DNA of 64,000 nt, taken from contig JADKCC010000029.1 in the NCBI GenBank assembly GCA_016714785.1, positions 1 to 64,000 of the forward strand, in the 5' to 3' direction. Below the pieces are notes generated by a model that was given only the letters and a program-made list of their open reading frames with translations, did no database searches and was not told where the DNA came from. Below, one piece after another: positions 50,001-59,793 of this stretch (the stretch's first letter is position 1; each line of letters opens with the position of its first letter). Source of the DNA: Saprospiraceae bacterium (GTDB lineage Bacteria > Bacteroidota > Bacteroidia > Chitinophagales > Saprospiraceae). Both the position numbers and the translations under genes were made by a program.

Positions 50001-50508
50001 CATTTTGTATGCCATCCAACACGGTCAATTGGATATCCTGAAGGCCGTTATTGATCAGGGTAGCAGTTTTTACAAAACCATACCTATCGCTTGATGCCCA
50101 TGAATACCTGAAAGTAAGATCATAATCTACCAAGGTCTCTTCAAAGACAATGACATTGCCATAGATACTTTTGTAGAGATTATTGACCGTCTTTAAATTG
50201 GAAGTATTTCGAATCGAAAAAGGCTCCCAAATCACCATGTCAGTATCATTTCCGATCTGAAATATGGTTTTGCTTCCCGTGATATCGGCAAACTCAGTAA
50301 TCTTATCGTCGGTATAATATGGGAACAACGCGTACTCTGCATTTTTTCGCCCTGCTGAAAGTCCTCCATTGCTGGAAATAAACATCCAATGGTCAGAATC
50401 ACTCACCACGCTCATAAAAAAAGGACGCATTTGATCATTGTTAGAAATCTTTAGAAATGGGATTTCTCCAAACTCTTCAAACGTCAATTTTACTTCTTTA
50501 TCACTCAT
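47077..50508 (-). pseudogene. GH94/GH149-like glucan phosphorylase, multiple frameshifts
   Basis: The main frame (50508-47977) plus pieces at 47976-47820, 47818-47378 and 47424-47077 give about 1,140 residues without a signal peptide. Phosphorylase-like features: an N-terminal beta-sandwich (FFMSVVSDSDHWMFISSNGG, ADITGSKTIFQ), an (alpha/alpha)6-barrel with RPWNRFS, YEGNWRDIFQNWEALAYSYP, YIGYWGDHQIIYL, and RPEWNDANNALVGNGVSMVT, the Asp-bearing WND motif of GH94 relatives. The length and beta-1,3-glucan context favour GH149 (beta-1,3-oligoglucan phosphorylase) over cellobiose phosphorylase, but this is inference. At least four small indels within 47.38-47.98 kb break the frame; decay or sequencing error. 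Confidence 0.6.
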
Positions 50509-50548
50509 ACCTAACAGGGTCTGCTTTACTTTATTATTTTATTTATAT

Positions 50549-51376
50549 TTAGTTTGCTTTTTGATATACTCTGACATAATCTACTGTCATACTTTGGGGA
50601 AAAGGCGTTTTATCAGTAGGAAAACCTACAAAATTTCCACCAACGGCAATATTAAGTATCATGAAAAAAGGCGTATTGTACACCCATTCGCCAGGTACAT
50701 CTTTGGAAGTGATAGTGCCATATAGGTAATCATTGACAAAAAAGTCTATCTTATCTTCGCTCCATTCTACTGCATATACGTAAAAATCACTGTCAAACCT
50801 TCCATTGATTAAAGAATAAAATTTATTAACTGGATTACCTCCGCTATATCCTGGGCCATGTAATGTACCTATGATCGTACTAGGTTGCTGGCCTCTAAGT
50901 TCCAATATATCAATCTCCCCGCATTGTGGCCATTTTACTTCTGTGATAGTTTCACTAAGCATCCAGAAAGCCGGCCAAATACCAGGTCCAAAAGGTGTTT
51001 TGATTTTGGCTTCAAATCTTCCATACTTTTGTGCAAAAAGCCCTTGAGTTTTAAGTCTTGCTGACGAAAAATTGGCGCCATTGAAAGGTACATTTAATGC
51101 TGTAATCACTAATTTACCATCACCATCGAGTTTAACATTATCTGGTCTTTTGGTATAAGTTTGGAATTCTCCGTTTCCCCAGCCATCCTGTCCTTGACCA
51201 AGGTCATACGTCCATTTTGTAGGATCCGGTGCCGCCCCTTTCTCGCCTTCAAATTCATCGCTCCAAGTGAGTGACCACTGCCGCGGCTCTAATTTTTGGA
51301 AGTCATCTGCATCGCATCCTAGATAAAGAAAGGAAACCAACAATAATCCTAATTGAAATATATTCTTGCTAATCAT
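50549..51376 (-). CDS. GH16 laminarinase lipoprotein
   Basis: 275 residues. Lipobox LYLGC (Cys21). GH16 catalytic motif GEIDILELRG (nucleophile Glu154, Asp156, acid/base Glu159) in the laminarinase-type subfamily (GH16_3), with WSDEFEG at the start, FWMLSE before the motif, and ILNIAVGGNFVGFP with DYVRVYQ at the end. It hydrolyses beta-1,3 or mixed beta-glucan at the cell surface or in the periplasm. It lies 20 bp after the preceding gene in a tight operon. Confidence 0.93.
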   Translation of the reverse strand: MISKNIFQLGLLLVSFLYLGCDADDFQKLEPRQWSLTWSDEFEGEKGAAPDPTKWTYDLGQGQDGWGNGEFQTYTKRPDNVKLDGDGKLVITALNVPFNGANFSSARLKTQGLFAQKYGRFEAKIKTPFGPGIWPAFWMLSETITEVKWPQCGEIDILELRGQQPSTIIGTLHGPGYSGGNPVNKFYSLINGRFDSDFYVYAVEWSEDKIDFFVNDYLYGTITSKDVPGEWVYNTPFFMILNIAVGGNFVGFPTDKTPFPQSMTVDYVRVYQKAN

Positions 51377-51395
51377 TTTATGTTTTTTTTATGGG

Positions 51396-53271
51396 TTATT
51401 TTCTAAATAAAATATTGTCCAAAAAGATAGTACCATTGCCTTCTATCTTGATCTGGATAACATTATCCAACTTGACAGGTGCAAAAGCAGTCAATGGTAT
51501 ATCAACACTATTCCATCCTTGAGTGGGTACGGTCAATGTAAAAGGAGTTTCTACTGGACCGGGACTGATTAAAAATATCTTAAGTTCTGTGGAATTTGCC
51601 GTCCAATAATCTAAATGTAAAAACTGCAAAGCGGAAACATTTTGAGCGGTTCCAAATTGGGTGCCTTGGTAATTTAATCCATCATACCTCAATACTTTGT
51701 TGTTTTGGATGGATATCTCTGATACTTTAGTAGCTTGGCCCCAGTTAGGGTTGAAATCCGTAGCTGCTACATTAGTATAAGAATCACTGAAAATTGAAAT
51801 CACATTTGCAGGGGGATATTGTGGGAGTGGTGCAGTTGAAGTTGGCGCAGTTGCGCCTCCACCACCGCCAGACTTATAAAAATATACATTATCTATATAG
51901 ACATTTGGATATTCGCCAGAAAGTACTAACTGAGCTAGATTTCCTCTACGTGTCAATCCAGTAAAAGCTGTCAAAGGTACATCTATACCTACCCAATTCC
52001 CGCTTGTGATCGTTGGTGCTCTAAATGTAAGTTCATGCGATGTATCATCACCACCACCATAAGCATTATTGGCGCCGAAATCAACTAAAAGTACTTTAAA
52101 TGTTTTGGCAGACGTCACCGCATCTGGTGTCCACATATCGATATGAAAATGGGTCATGCTCGTGGCGTTAATGGTATTTGATACAAACTCTATACCCACG
52201 AAATTGAGATTACGGTATCTGATAATATCATCATTTTGTACTTTATCAAAAAAACTCCTCCGCTGTAGAAAACTGCCATCTAGTGTTCCAGGTATCCACG
52301 GGCACATTGGTGTACGCATTGCTATATAACGAAATTACATCAGCAGCTGCTTTATTTGGCGTAGTCGCAGGTGTCGTAGGTCTAGGTGTTAAGCCTGCTG
52401 ATTTAATAATCAAAGCACCTGCTGCATCCTTGCCTCCTACCTTTGCAGTGATCGTAGCGCTCCCTGCTCCCAACACTTTGACTTCACCATTCGCATTGAC
52501 AGTGGCTATATTTTCGTCAGAAGATTCAAAGGTAAAAAATGCAGCTGAAGGATCTACCTCCTGATCTATACCATTGGGAAGATTGGCTGATGCTTTAAAT
52601 CCTGTCACCTTGACAGTTTCACCGACCTCTGCTTCTTTAGTTTCTGACAAGCCATTCATTATGGCATGTTTTAGATGAGCTACTGTACCCAGATTTTCAA
52701 ACTTTACTTCATCTATCCAAAACGTGTATCCGTTACCTTCTTCAGCACCTTCAGAATAATAAAACATTCCTTTTTCAGATGTCAACTGAGCAGGATCTGG
52801 TAGCGGAATATAATATTTTTTCCAATTGGTATTAACTTTTACACCTGATACTGATGTAGTATATTTATTAGCACCTAAATCAAGACCAAAACCTACTAAA
52901 TCTATGCTTGCTGATTTACTAGCTCGAGCCCAAAAAGTGAGTACATTATAAGATGATAGATCTCTACCAGAAGATGTAAAAAAAGCTCCACCTGCATAAG
53001 CTCCTCTAGGGTCATTGGCATCTGGCACTTCAAACTTCATTACAGCAGCAGAGTTATTATAGGTGTCTTTGCTATCCACTTGGAAAGCCGCAGGGAATGA
53101 TCCACTAAACGCCGCATATAGGAGGCCACCGCTAAATCCATCAATAAAAACATTTGGATCTTTAGAGTTGTCAGGACCAGAAAGATCTTCTACATCACGT
53201 TCACATGCATTTGCAAAGATGAGAATGCTAAAAACAATTAAAAATTGAGCAAAATTATTTAAAATTTTCAT
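51396..53271 (-). CDS. Surface lipoprotein with BIG2 and two glucan-binding-like modules, one frameshift
   Basis: Frames 53271-52246 and about 52260-51396 make about 625 residues. Lipobox FANACE gives lipidation. Order: a PKD/CBM-like N-terminal domain (about 40-200, GNGYTFWIDEVKFENLG), a BIG2 domain (about 205-290, ANGEVKVLGAGSATITAKVG), then two copies of the locus's binding module (NVPVDTWNTRWQ...IYIDNVYF and NVISIFSDSYTNVAATDFN...FLDNILF). The break is at about 52256, where a run of seven T replaces six (STAEEFF-stop versus EEFFDKVQ). Position before the GH16 suggests a role like SusE/SusF glycan-binding lipoproteins, although no SusCD is present. Confidence 0.78.
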
Positions 53272-53277
53272 GGCTTT

Positions 53278-56200
53278 CTATTTTGTTAGGTTAATATGAA
53301 TATATGTTCTGATTTCCCATTCATTACCATTGTCAAAACCTAAAGCGTTAGGATCAGGAACTACATTGCCTGCAGGATCAATGGTTTGAATAGGTGAATA
53401 TCTTGGTGAATATTTATCTAGTGTTCTATAAGTGGTCATCACACCTAACCTTGTGCCTGGCAAAGGAAACCAATCTGGTTTGCCCGTAGTAGTAGATATA
53501 TCAAGCATCCATTGCATCGGGAAAGTAAGATTGAAGTCTCTGTGATAATCATAAGGTCCCCAATCATTGAACTTCAGAAAGGTATGAAACTTCATCTTTT
53601 TATATAATAAACGTACATCAGCACCATATCTTCTGACCAATCTTGCATCACTACCATTTGCTTGTGCATCTCCTGCATATACATTGGCTATGATTCCAAA
53701 ATTTTTATTTACCTTAGATACTATTCTAGTTTGTACTTCCCAAAGATCTTGAGCTGGTGGCGCTCCAGGGAATGCAAATGTGGTTCTTCCATCAGGAAAT
53801 ATTCCAATCGCTGCGTCCATAGTGGTAGGCAGGTGTCTATACACTAGTCCAGCACTTAGAGCAAATTTTGAATCTTCTGACCTATCATTATCCCATTCAT
53901 ACATCCATGTACCTGGTGTAGGATCATAAGTTAATAATAGTTCTCCTGCCACAGTCTCTCTGTTAGCCCTAACAACAAACGGGTCTGAGATGATATTTCT
54001 AGGTCTGGCAGGCGCTGTAAGTCCGGAAGCCATTGGGCCTTCTATCGGCTTTTGCCAAAGGAAGTTAGGTGCTATCTCGAAGTTGCCGATTCTGTAGGCA
54101 AATCCACTCAAGAAGTTGTACTGATTACCACTACCACTATCCTTAAGCCTCCATCCAGTAAATGTCTGTGTAAGGTCTGCACCACCTTGTGCTACTAAAC
54201 CTTGCACCGCAGACTGTGCGTACCAATTGAATGTACCTGATTGAAGCGTAAATTTAATTTTTCCTCCCCAATTATCTGTACTATTAATTTTGTCTTGATA
54301 CGCCGTCATAACTCCATTACCGTCTTCACGTGACAATTGGAAAACACGACCATTCAAAGGTTGCCCTGCCCATATACCGCCAATATCAACCCCTAATTTT
54401 CCAAACTTACGGGCAGCGTGCATAGTAATTCTTCTGGTTTTAGGCTGTGGAATAGCGAATGAACTCTCAGTCAAACCCAACTGCTCTAAATCTTCATGAG
54501 CAACAGCAGTCAATTTAACTTTTGCTACTTCTTTGGTGTATTTCAACAATACGGCAGGGTTGGCTCCCCACCATAATTGTGGACCAAATGCCGCTTTTAG
54601 TCCGTTAAACTTCTTTTTGCCTTCTATCTCGAAGCCGAAAGGAGCTATACCATTATATATATCGATGTTAGGACCATAGTTTGCTTCTGGATATAATCCA
54701 AAGAAATCACCTTCATATCCCCAATGGTAATGTCCTGTTCTGTAAAAGCCATTTAGGTTAAAAAGTTTATGGTCCCAGCTGTATGTGGCGCGATATACCT
54801 GAAAACGATTATTATCTTGTAAGGTAACTGCGCCATTATTTCCTTGAATCAAAACTGGACGACCTCTATTTTCGTAAAAAATCTGATCGATAGGGTTTTG
54901 TGCTACATTACCCAAGATATTAAATTCCACATTGGCACGCATATTTGAAGTAGGTTGCGCTTCTACTCCTACGTAAAAGGATTGCATGTGATCAAAACCT
55001 TGTTGATTGGGGAATAAGTTGGCGCCTTTCACTGGATCTTTTGGAGTAGTGGTCAAACTACCACCTGTATTGTAGGTATTGAATTCTAAGCCTAATCTAC
55101 TTAAACTGATCAAGCTAGACTTGCCGCTATTCATCGCTGCTTTGTCACCTCTTGCTTTGAGTTCAGCATCTGCCATATTAATAGTGGCAAAATGTTGTTT
55201 TATGTTGGAGAGATTTTGGTTTCCTTGAAAAGGATTCAATTTATGTGCTTCTTTCAGAGCATAATATGCTGCTCGTGGATATAATTTATATAATCCCATG
55301 GCATTGGTAGGCCCTTTGGCACAGATCCCAAACCACTCTTCATTCATATTATTTTCGCCAGCGGTATAATCTGAAAAATAGCCACCATTGGACCAAGAAG
55401 CATTGCTGTCATGGATATCCAAATTTTTAGTTTGGCCATATTTCCACCAACCGTCACTAAATTGAAAAGTAAAACCACCTATTGAATTTTCAGCTTTTCC
55501 TATACCAGCGGCATTTTCATAGATCTCTTGCCAATTGCCTAGAGCAAACATTGCTTGAGCACGTTGGTCTTCTTCACTGGACTTCACATTGAATGCGTCG
55601 GCACCAAATTCTGTAAACAGAACAGGCTTTCCATATTCTTTTTTGACCCTATCAAAAAGATCACCAAAAGAAATCCCCCTATATACATTGGTGCCAAAAA
55701 TATCTACATCTTTACACTCTTTAGCTATGATATCTAAAAAAAGTAGGTCACCATTACACAATGCTACAGGATGATTCATATCCATACTTTTGATGGCCTT
55801 AGCTCCTTCATTAAATAAGGTGTACATTGGGATAGCTTTTTGAGTAGATTTTCTATCCTTCATAGGTATATTTTCTGTTTCGGCACCTTCCCAGAATAAT
55901 CCATAGTTATTTTCATTCCCAAGTAAATAAAGTAATAAGCCTGGGGTGTTTTTATAATCCTCAGCAATTTTTTTGACTTCAGCAAGCAATAATGCTCTTA
56001 CTTTAGGGTCAGCATAATCTGTATTGGGATACCATACACCGTCCACGTTAAGCCCATATCTGCCATAAGCATGATTGAGCATAGTGTAAATCCCATACGT
56101 CTCATATATATATGTGATCCATTTCTTAGGCATACCCGCATAAACCCGAATGGCATTGACCCCCATATTGGCCAATAAAGACATTTCGTCATCGAGCGCT

Positions 56201-56424
56201 GCTTTGATAACACCATCCGTTTGATCCCAAAGTGAGTAAGAGTAATTAGTCCCAATTGGGAAGTAATCCCAATTCATACCATTAATCATAATGCTTTTAT
56301 CATCGACTTTGATCGTCGTACCCGCATCAGAGTTGGAAATAGTTACCTTGCCATACTGGCCAAAGTTTTCATTTGTAAATAAACAAAATAAAAATAGGAT
56401 CAATCCTAAATTCTTCTTCATCAC
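53278..56424 (-). CDS. TIM-barrel glycosidase fused to an outer-membrane-like beta-barrel
   Basis: 1,048 residues, first gene of the operon. Signal peptide LGLILFLFCLFTNENFGQ. Residues about 25-400 form a GH2-C-type/clan-A barrel: GMNWDYFPIGTNYSYS, ANMGVNAIRVYAGMP, LYLLGNENNYGLF (candidate acid/base Glu171) and KPVLFTEFGADAF (candidate nucleophile Glu272). From about 440 to the end it alternates amphipathic strands (SFYVGVEAQPTSNMRANVEF, FQVYRATYSWDHKLFNLNGF, WEVQTRIVSKVNKNFGIIAN) and ends EIRTYIHINLTK, as expected for a 16-18-strand outer-membrane barrel. This would tether, or thread, a glucan-active enzyme at the outer membrane. The frame is intact. Confidence 0.72.
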   Translation of the reverse strand: MMKKNLGLILFLFCLFTNENFGQYGKVTISNSDAGTTIKVDDKSIMINGMNWDYFPIGTNYSYSLWDQTDGVIKAALDDEMSLLANMGVNAIRVYAGMPKKWITYIYETYGIYTMLNHAYGRYGLNVDGVWYPNTDYADPKVRALLLAEVKKIAEDYKNTPGLLLYLLGNENNYGLFWEGAETENIPMKDRKSTQKAIPMYTLFNEGAKAIKSMDMNHPVALCNGDLLFLDIIAKECKDVDIFGTNVYRGISFGDLFDRVKKEYGKPVLFTEFGADAFNVKSSEEDQRAQAMFALGNWQEIYENAAGIGKAENSIGGFTFQFSDGWWKYGQTKNLDIHDSNASWSNGGYFSDYTAGENNMNEEWFGICAKGPTNAMGLYKLYPRAAYYALKEAHKLNPFQGNQNLSNIKQHFATINMADAELKARGDKAAMNSGKSSLISLSRLGLEFNTYNTGGSLTTTPKDPVKGANLFPNQQGFDHMQSFYVGVEAQPTSNMRANVEFNILGNVAQNPIDQIFYENRGRPVLIQGNNGAVTLQDNNRFQVYRATYSWDHKLFNLNGFYRTGHYHWGYEGDFFGLYPEANYGPNIDIYNGIAPFGFEIEGKKKFNGLKAAFGPQLWWGANPAVLLKYTKEVAKVKLTAVAHEDLEQLGLTESSFAIPQPKTRRITMHAARKFGKLGVDIGGIWAGQPLNGRVFQLSREDGNGVMTAYQDKINSTDNWGGKIKFTLQSGTFNWYAQSAVQGLVAQGGADLTQTFTGWRLKDSGSGNQYNFLSGFAYRIGNFEIAPNFLWQKPIEGPMASGLTAPARPRNIISDPFVVRANRETVAGELLLTYDPTPGTWMYEWDNDRSEDSKFALSAGLVYRHLPTTMDAAIGIFPDGRTTFAFPGAPPAQDLWEVQTRIVSKVNKNFGIIANVYAGDAQANGSDARLVRRYGADVRLLYKKMKFHTFLKFNDWGPYDYHRDFNLTFPMQWMLDISTTTGKPDWFPLPGTRLGVMTTYRTLDKYSPRYSPIQTIDPAGNVVPDPNALGFDNGNEWEIRTYIHINLTK

Positions 56425-56453
56425 ATGGCTTTTAATGATTAATAAATGTCAAG

Positions 56454-56540
56454 CAAAATTAGACTCATACGACGAAGATTAAGTATTTTACAATACATCA
56501 ATACTACATCATACAGTAATTAGTCATTATTAATGATGTA
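56454..56540 (-). promoter_or_regulatory. Operator and promoter of the beta-glucan operon
   Basis: TACATCA at 56494-56500 and 56505-56511 (spacer ATAC), with a third, inverted copy TGATGTA at 56534-56540. Minus-strand -7 box TAATTTTG at 56461-56454, 32 bp from the operator and preceded by GAGTC as at 38042. No -33 TTG at normal spacing. The region lies between the operon and its divergent regulator, so the inverted half-site could serve the regulator's own promoter. Confidence 0.8.
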
Positions 56541-56707
56541 GTAATCTGATATTTTAGAAAATATTGCCCTAATATTGCTAAACTTTTCATTTACGCTATC
56601 ATTAACAAATCGTTAAACTTAAATTTTGACATTTTGTTTCTTGACACCATGGTAAATTTTTAGTTCGTTCGAGTATCAATCATTAAAGTTAAAAATAAAT
56701 ATCGGGT

Positions 56708-59596
56708 ATGTGGCATACTAACACGATAAGCAGTAATTTCAGTCTGTATTTCAAAAAACAAAGGTTGACTTTGATGTCGATACTATTGTTTTTCTTTCTG
56801 CTGTTGGCAAAGCATCCCAAAGTATATAGTCAGAATATTAGCTTTAGTGTTCCTGAGATACAAAATTATGATCGATTTGCTTACAAAGGTGGTACTCAAA
56901 CCTGGGATATCATCAGTACCTACAAAAATAGAATTACAGCTGCCAATAATGAAGGACTATTGATATTTGACGGACACAAATGGGACAAATACAGCTTACC
57001 CAATAAAACCATCCTGAGATCAGTAGCTTATGATGCTGCTACTCAAAAAATTTATGTTGGAGGTCAAGACGAATTGGGTTTTTTCCAACCTGATAAAAAC
57101 GGAACACTTAAGTATTATGACCTTAAGTCCACCATTCCTCAATCATTTAATCAACTGGAAGATGTATGGAACTTAAAATACATTGATGGTCGTCTATATT
57201 TTAGATCAATCAATAAAATCTATTCTTATGATGGTAGCCAATGGAAGGTATTCTCTACCAAAGAAAGCACTCACTTGGTACAAGTAGAAAATAATGTGGT
57301 GTATAATGATCTAGAGAAAGGCTTATTTAAAATAAAAAATGGTACGAATGTCTTCATTGAAGGTAGTGAATTATTGAAAAACAAGACACTTACTAGTATT
57401 ATATTGCTAAAAGATCAGTGGTTTGTGTTTACTGAAAAAGATGGAGTAGTCACATATCATAACAATCAGTGGCAAACATCCAATACGGTGGAAAATAGTT
57501 TTTTAAAAACCAATAGGGTTCATTCGGCATGTAAAATCAATGATACCCTACTAGCCGTGGGTACTTACCTGAAAGGCATTATACTATTGGATCATAATGG
57601 CAAAACCAAAATGACCATCAATAAAGAGAAAGGTTTGCAAAATAATACGATCAGTAGCCTTTACTTTAGTTCCAACCATCAATTGTGGGCAGGTACTTAT
57701 AATGGCATAGATATGATAGACCTAGGCAGTCCGCTTACTCATATCTATCCTGATGGTGCGCTACAAGGTACGGTATATGCTACAGCTATATACGAACAAA
57801 AATTGTATTGTGGTACAGAAAATGGCCTTTACTACAAAGAATTAAACGAAAAGTCAGCGGTGGCATCGTCAGACTTCCAACTGGTAAACAATTCTGAAGG
57901 TCAAGTTTGGGGACTAGACATCGTTTTGGGCGACTTGATCATGAGCCATAATGATGGTGCTTTCGTCATTCAAAAAAATATAGCTCATAAAATAAGCAAA
58001 TACAACGGATCTTGGAAGTTTTTAGAATTTGGAGATGGCAAATATTGCATTGGCGGTTCATACACTGGACTATATGCTTTTACTAAACAAGGCACCGCTT
58101 GGCAAGAAGTTGGTAAAATATCTGGTTTTGACGAATCTTGTCGTATCATGGTAAAAGACGCTAAAAACATCTGGGTCTCTCATCCCTATAGAGGTTTGTT
58201 TAGGCTAAATGTCAATATCGAAAAACTTACCGTCAATATTGAGAATTTTGGTCATGAAAACGGGTTGCCTGGTAATCTGAGAAATATTGTCTATAACATA
58301 GAAAATCAGATCGTAGTCTCGACAGAACTTGGATTATATAAATTTGATTCCAAAAACAACTTATTTTCACCATTCCAAATGCCTGGCATCAGCAAAGACT
58401 TATTTTCTCCTTATAGAGCCTTAGAAGTCTATAAAGATAAACTATGGTTGGCCACTGATTTACATTTTGGGTATATCCAATTTGACAAAGAATTTTTCAA
58501 AAGCAAAAACTATACCCCATATCTACTCGAACTAAAAAATAGTTTGGTGCCAGGCTTTGAAAAAATATTCCCTTTGGACAACCGTAGTGCCTTATTACTT
58601 ACAACCAAAGGACTAAAATATTATAGCAATTCCAATTTGATAAAAAAAGACTTGGAAGTCTATGTTTCGAGTTTGTATGATATCAACAAACAATCAATTG
58701 TCACCGAAGGATTTAGTGATACTGCCAAAACTAATCAGTGCACCCATTTTGACCATAGGAGCAATGCATTTATCTTTGATTTTGCCAATAATGCATGTAC
58801 TGATGACATCCGGTATAGATACCTATTAAGCCCTGTGCAAAAAGAGTGGTCTTCTTGGGATCATAAAAGTGAAAAAGAATTTAATAACCTGCCGCCTGGC
58901 AACTATGATTTGATAATAGAAGCTTCTGATATATTCGGTAATGTATCGGCACCCTATACCTACAGCTTTGAAATCGCTGCACCTTGGTACAAATCTAAAA
59001 CTGCACTATTTTGCTATATCATGGCTGGTTTTTTCATGATTTTCTACAGTCGTAGGCGATTGGTAAAAAAGTACGAACAAATCACGACAGATCTCGAAGA
59101 ACAAAAAAATGAAAGTGAAGAACTCGTATTACAACTTCAAAAAGAGAAACTAGAAGCTGAAATATTGTTTAAAAATAAGGAACTTGGACTCTCAACCATG
59201 CATCTGATGCAAAAAAACGAAGCCATAGCCAAACTGAAAACCGAATTAACAAAGTTTATCAAAAAAATAGCCGACCCAGAAATCAAACGCGAAGTAAAAA
59301 ACATGGTATCTATACTTTCAGATGATGAAAGACTAGATGATGATTGGGATTCTTTTGCTCAAAATTTTGATTCTGTCCACAATGAATTTTTGTCGAGATT
59401 AAAAGCGAAGCACCCTAATTTGTCGCCAAGTGATCTCAAGCTATGTGCCTACCTAAAGCTCAATCTGACCACCAAAGAAATCGCGCCACTACTCAATATT
59501 TCTGTACGTGGTGTAGAGATCAGCCGCTATAGGTTAAGAAAAAAACTAGACCTAGCGAATGATGTCAATCTTAATGATTTTATGATGGGGATATGA
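56708..59596 (+). CDS. SusR-like membrane sensor-regulator (propeller, Y_Y_Y, LuxR-type HTH)
   Basis: 962 residues. N-terminal signal/anchor (LMSILLFFFLLLAK), a long periplasmic beta-propeller of two-component-regulator-propeller type repeats (e.g. NTISSLYFSSNHQLWAGTYN, LPGNLRNIVYNIENQIVVST), a Y_Y_Y domain (about 690-760, YRYLLSPVQKEWSSWDHKSE, LPPGNYDLIIEASD), one membrane span (about 764-782, LFCYIMAGFFMIFYS), a coiled coil, and a C-terminal LuxR-type HTH (about 904-947, SPSDLKLCAYLKLNLTTKEI, VRGVEISRYRLRKKL). There is no histidine kinase, so it should bind glycan outside and DNA inside in one chain, as SusR does. It is divergent from the glucan operon. Confidence 0.85.
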   Translation: MWHTNTISSNFSLYFKKQRLTLMSILLFFFLLLAKHPKVYSQNISFSVPEIQNYDRFAYKGGTQTWDIISTYKNRITAANNEGLLIFDGHKWDKYSLPNKTILRSVAYDAATQKIYVGGQDELGFFQPDKNGTLKYYDLKSTIPQSFNQLEDVWNLKYIDGRLYFRSINKIYSYDGSQWKVFSTKESTHLVQVENNVVYNDLEKGLFKIKNGTNVFIEGSELLKNKTLTSIILLKDQWFVFTEKDGVVTYHNNQWQTSNTVENSFLKTNRVHSACKINDTLLAVGTYLKGIILLDHNGKTKMTINKEKGLQNNTISSLYFSSNHQLWAGTYNGIDMIDLGSPLTHIYPDGALQGTVYATAIYEQKLYCGTENGLYYKELNEKSAVASSDFQLVNNSEGQVWGLDIVLGDLIMSHNDGAFVIQKNIAHKISKYNGSWKFLEFGDGKYCIGGSYTGLYAFTKQGTAWQEVGKISGFDESCRIMVKDAKNIWVSHPYRGLFRLNVNIEKLTVNIENFGHENGLPGNLRNIVYNIENQIVVSTELGLYKFDSKNNLFSPFQMPGISKDLFSPYRALEVYKDKLWLATDLHFGYIQFDKEFFKSKNYTPYLLELKNSLVPGFEKIFPLDNRSALLLTTKGLKYYSNSNLIKKDLEVYVSSLYDINKQSIVTEGFSDTAKTNQCTHFDHRSNAFIFDFANNACTDDIRYRYLLSPVQKEWSSWDHKSEKEFNNLPPGNYDLIIEASDIFGNVSAPYTYSFEIAAPWYKSKTALFCYIMAGFFMIFYSRRRLVKKYEQITTDLEEQKNESEELVLQLQKEKLEAEILFKNKELGLSTMHLMQKNEAIAKLKTELTKFIKKIADPEIKREVKNMVSILSDDERLDDDWDSFAQNFDSVHNEFLSRLKAKHPNLSPSDLKLCAYLKLNLTTKEIAPLLNISVRGVEISRYRLRKKLDLANDVNLNDFMMGI

Positions 59597-59793
59597 TGGT
59601 GGCGGTTGGGATTAAGGTGGCAAATATCAGTATTTCAAAGAAATCAGGCCTACCCATAAAAATAATCTTCATTCAGCCAGTAAATTAGTGGTCGCAAAGC
59701 TACCAATTTATAATGGCGCAGCTAAGGTATTTATTTAATTGGGCTGGTTGTCCTTTATGAAGTGGTACATATTTACTATTTAAAGAGTTCTCA

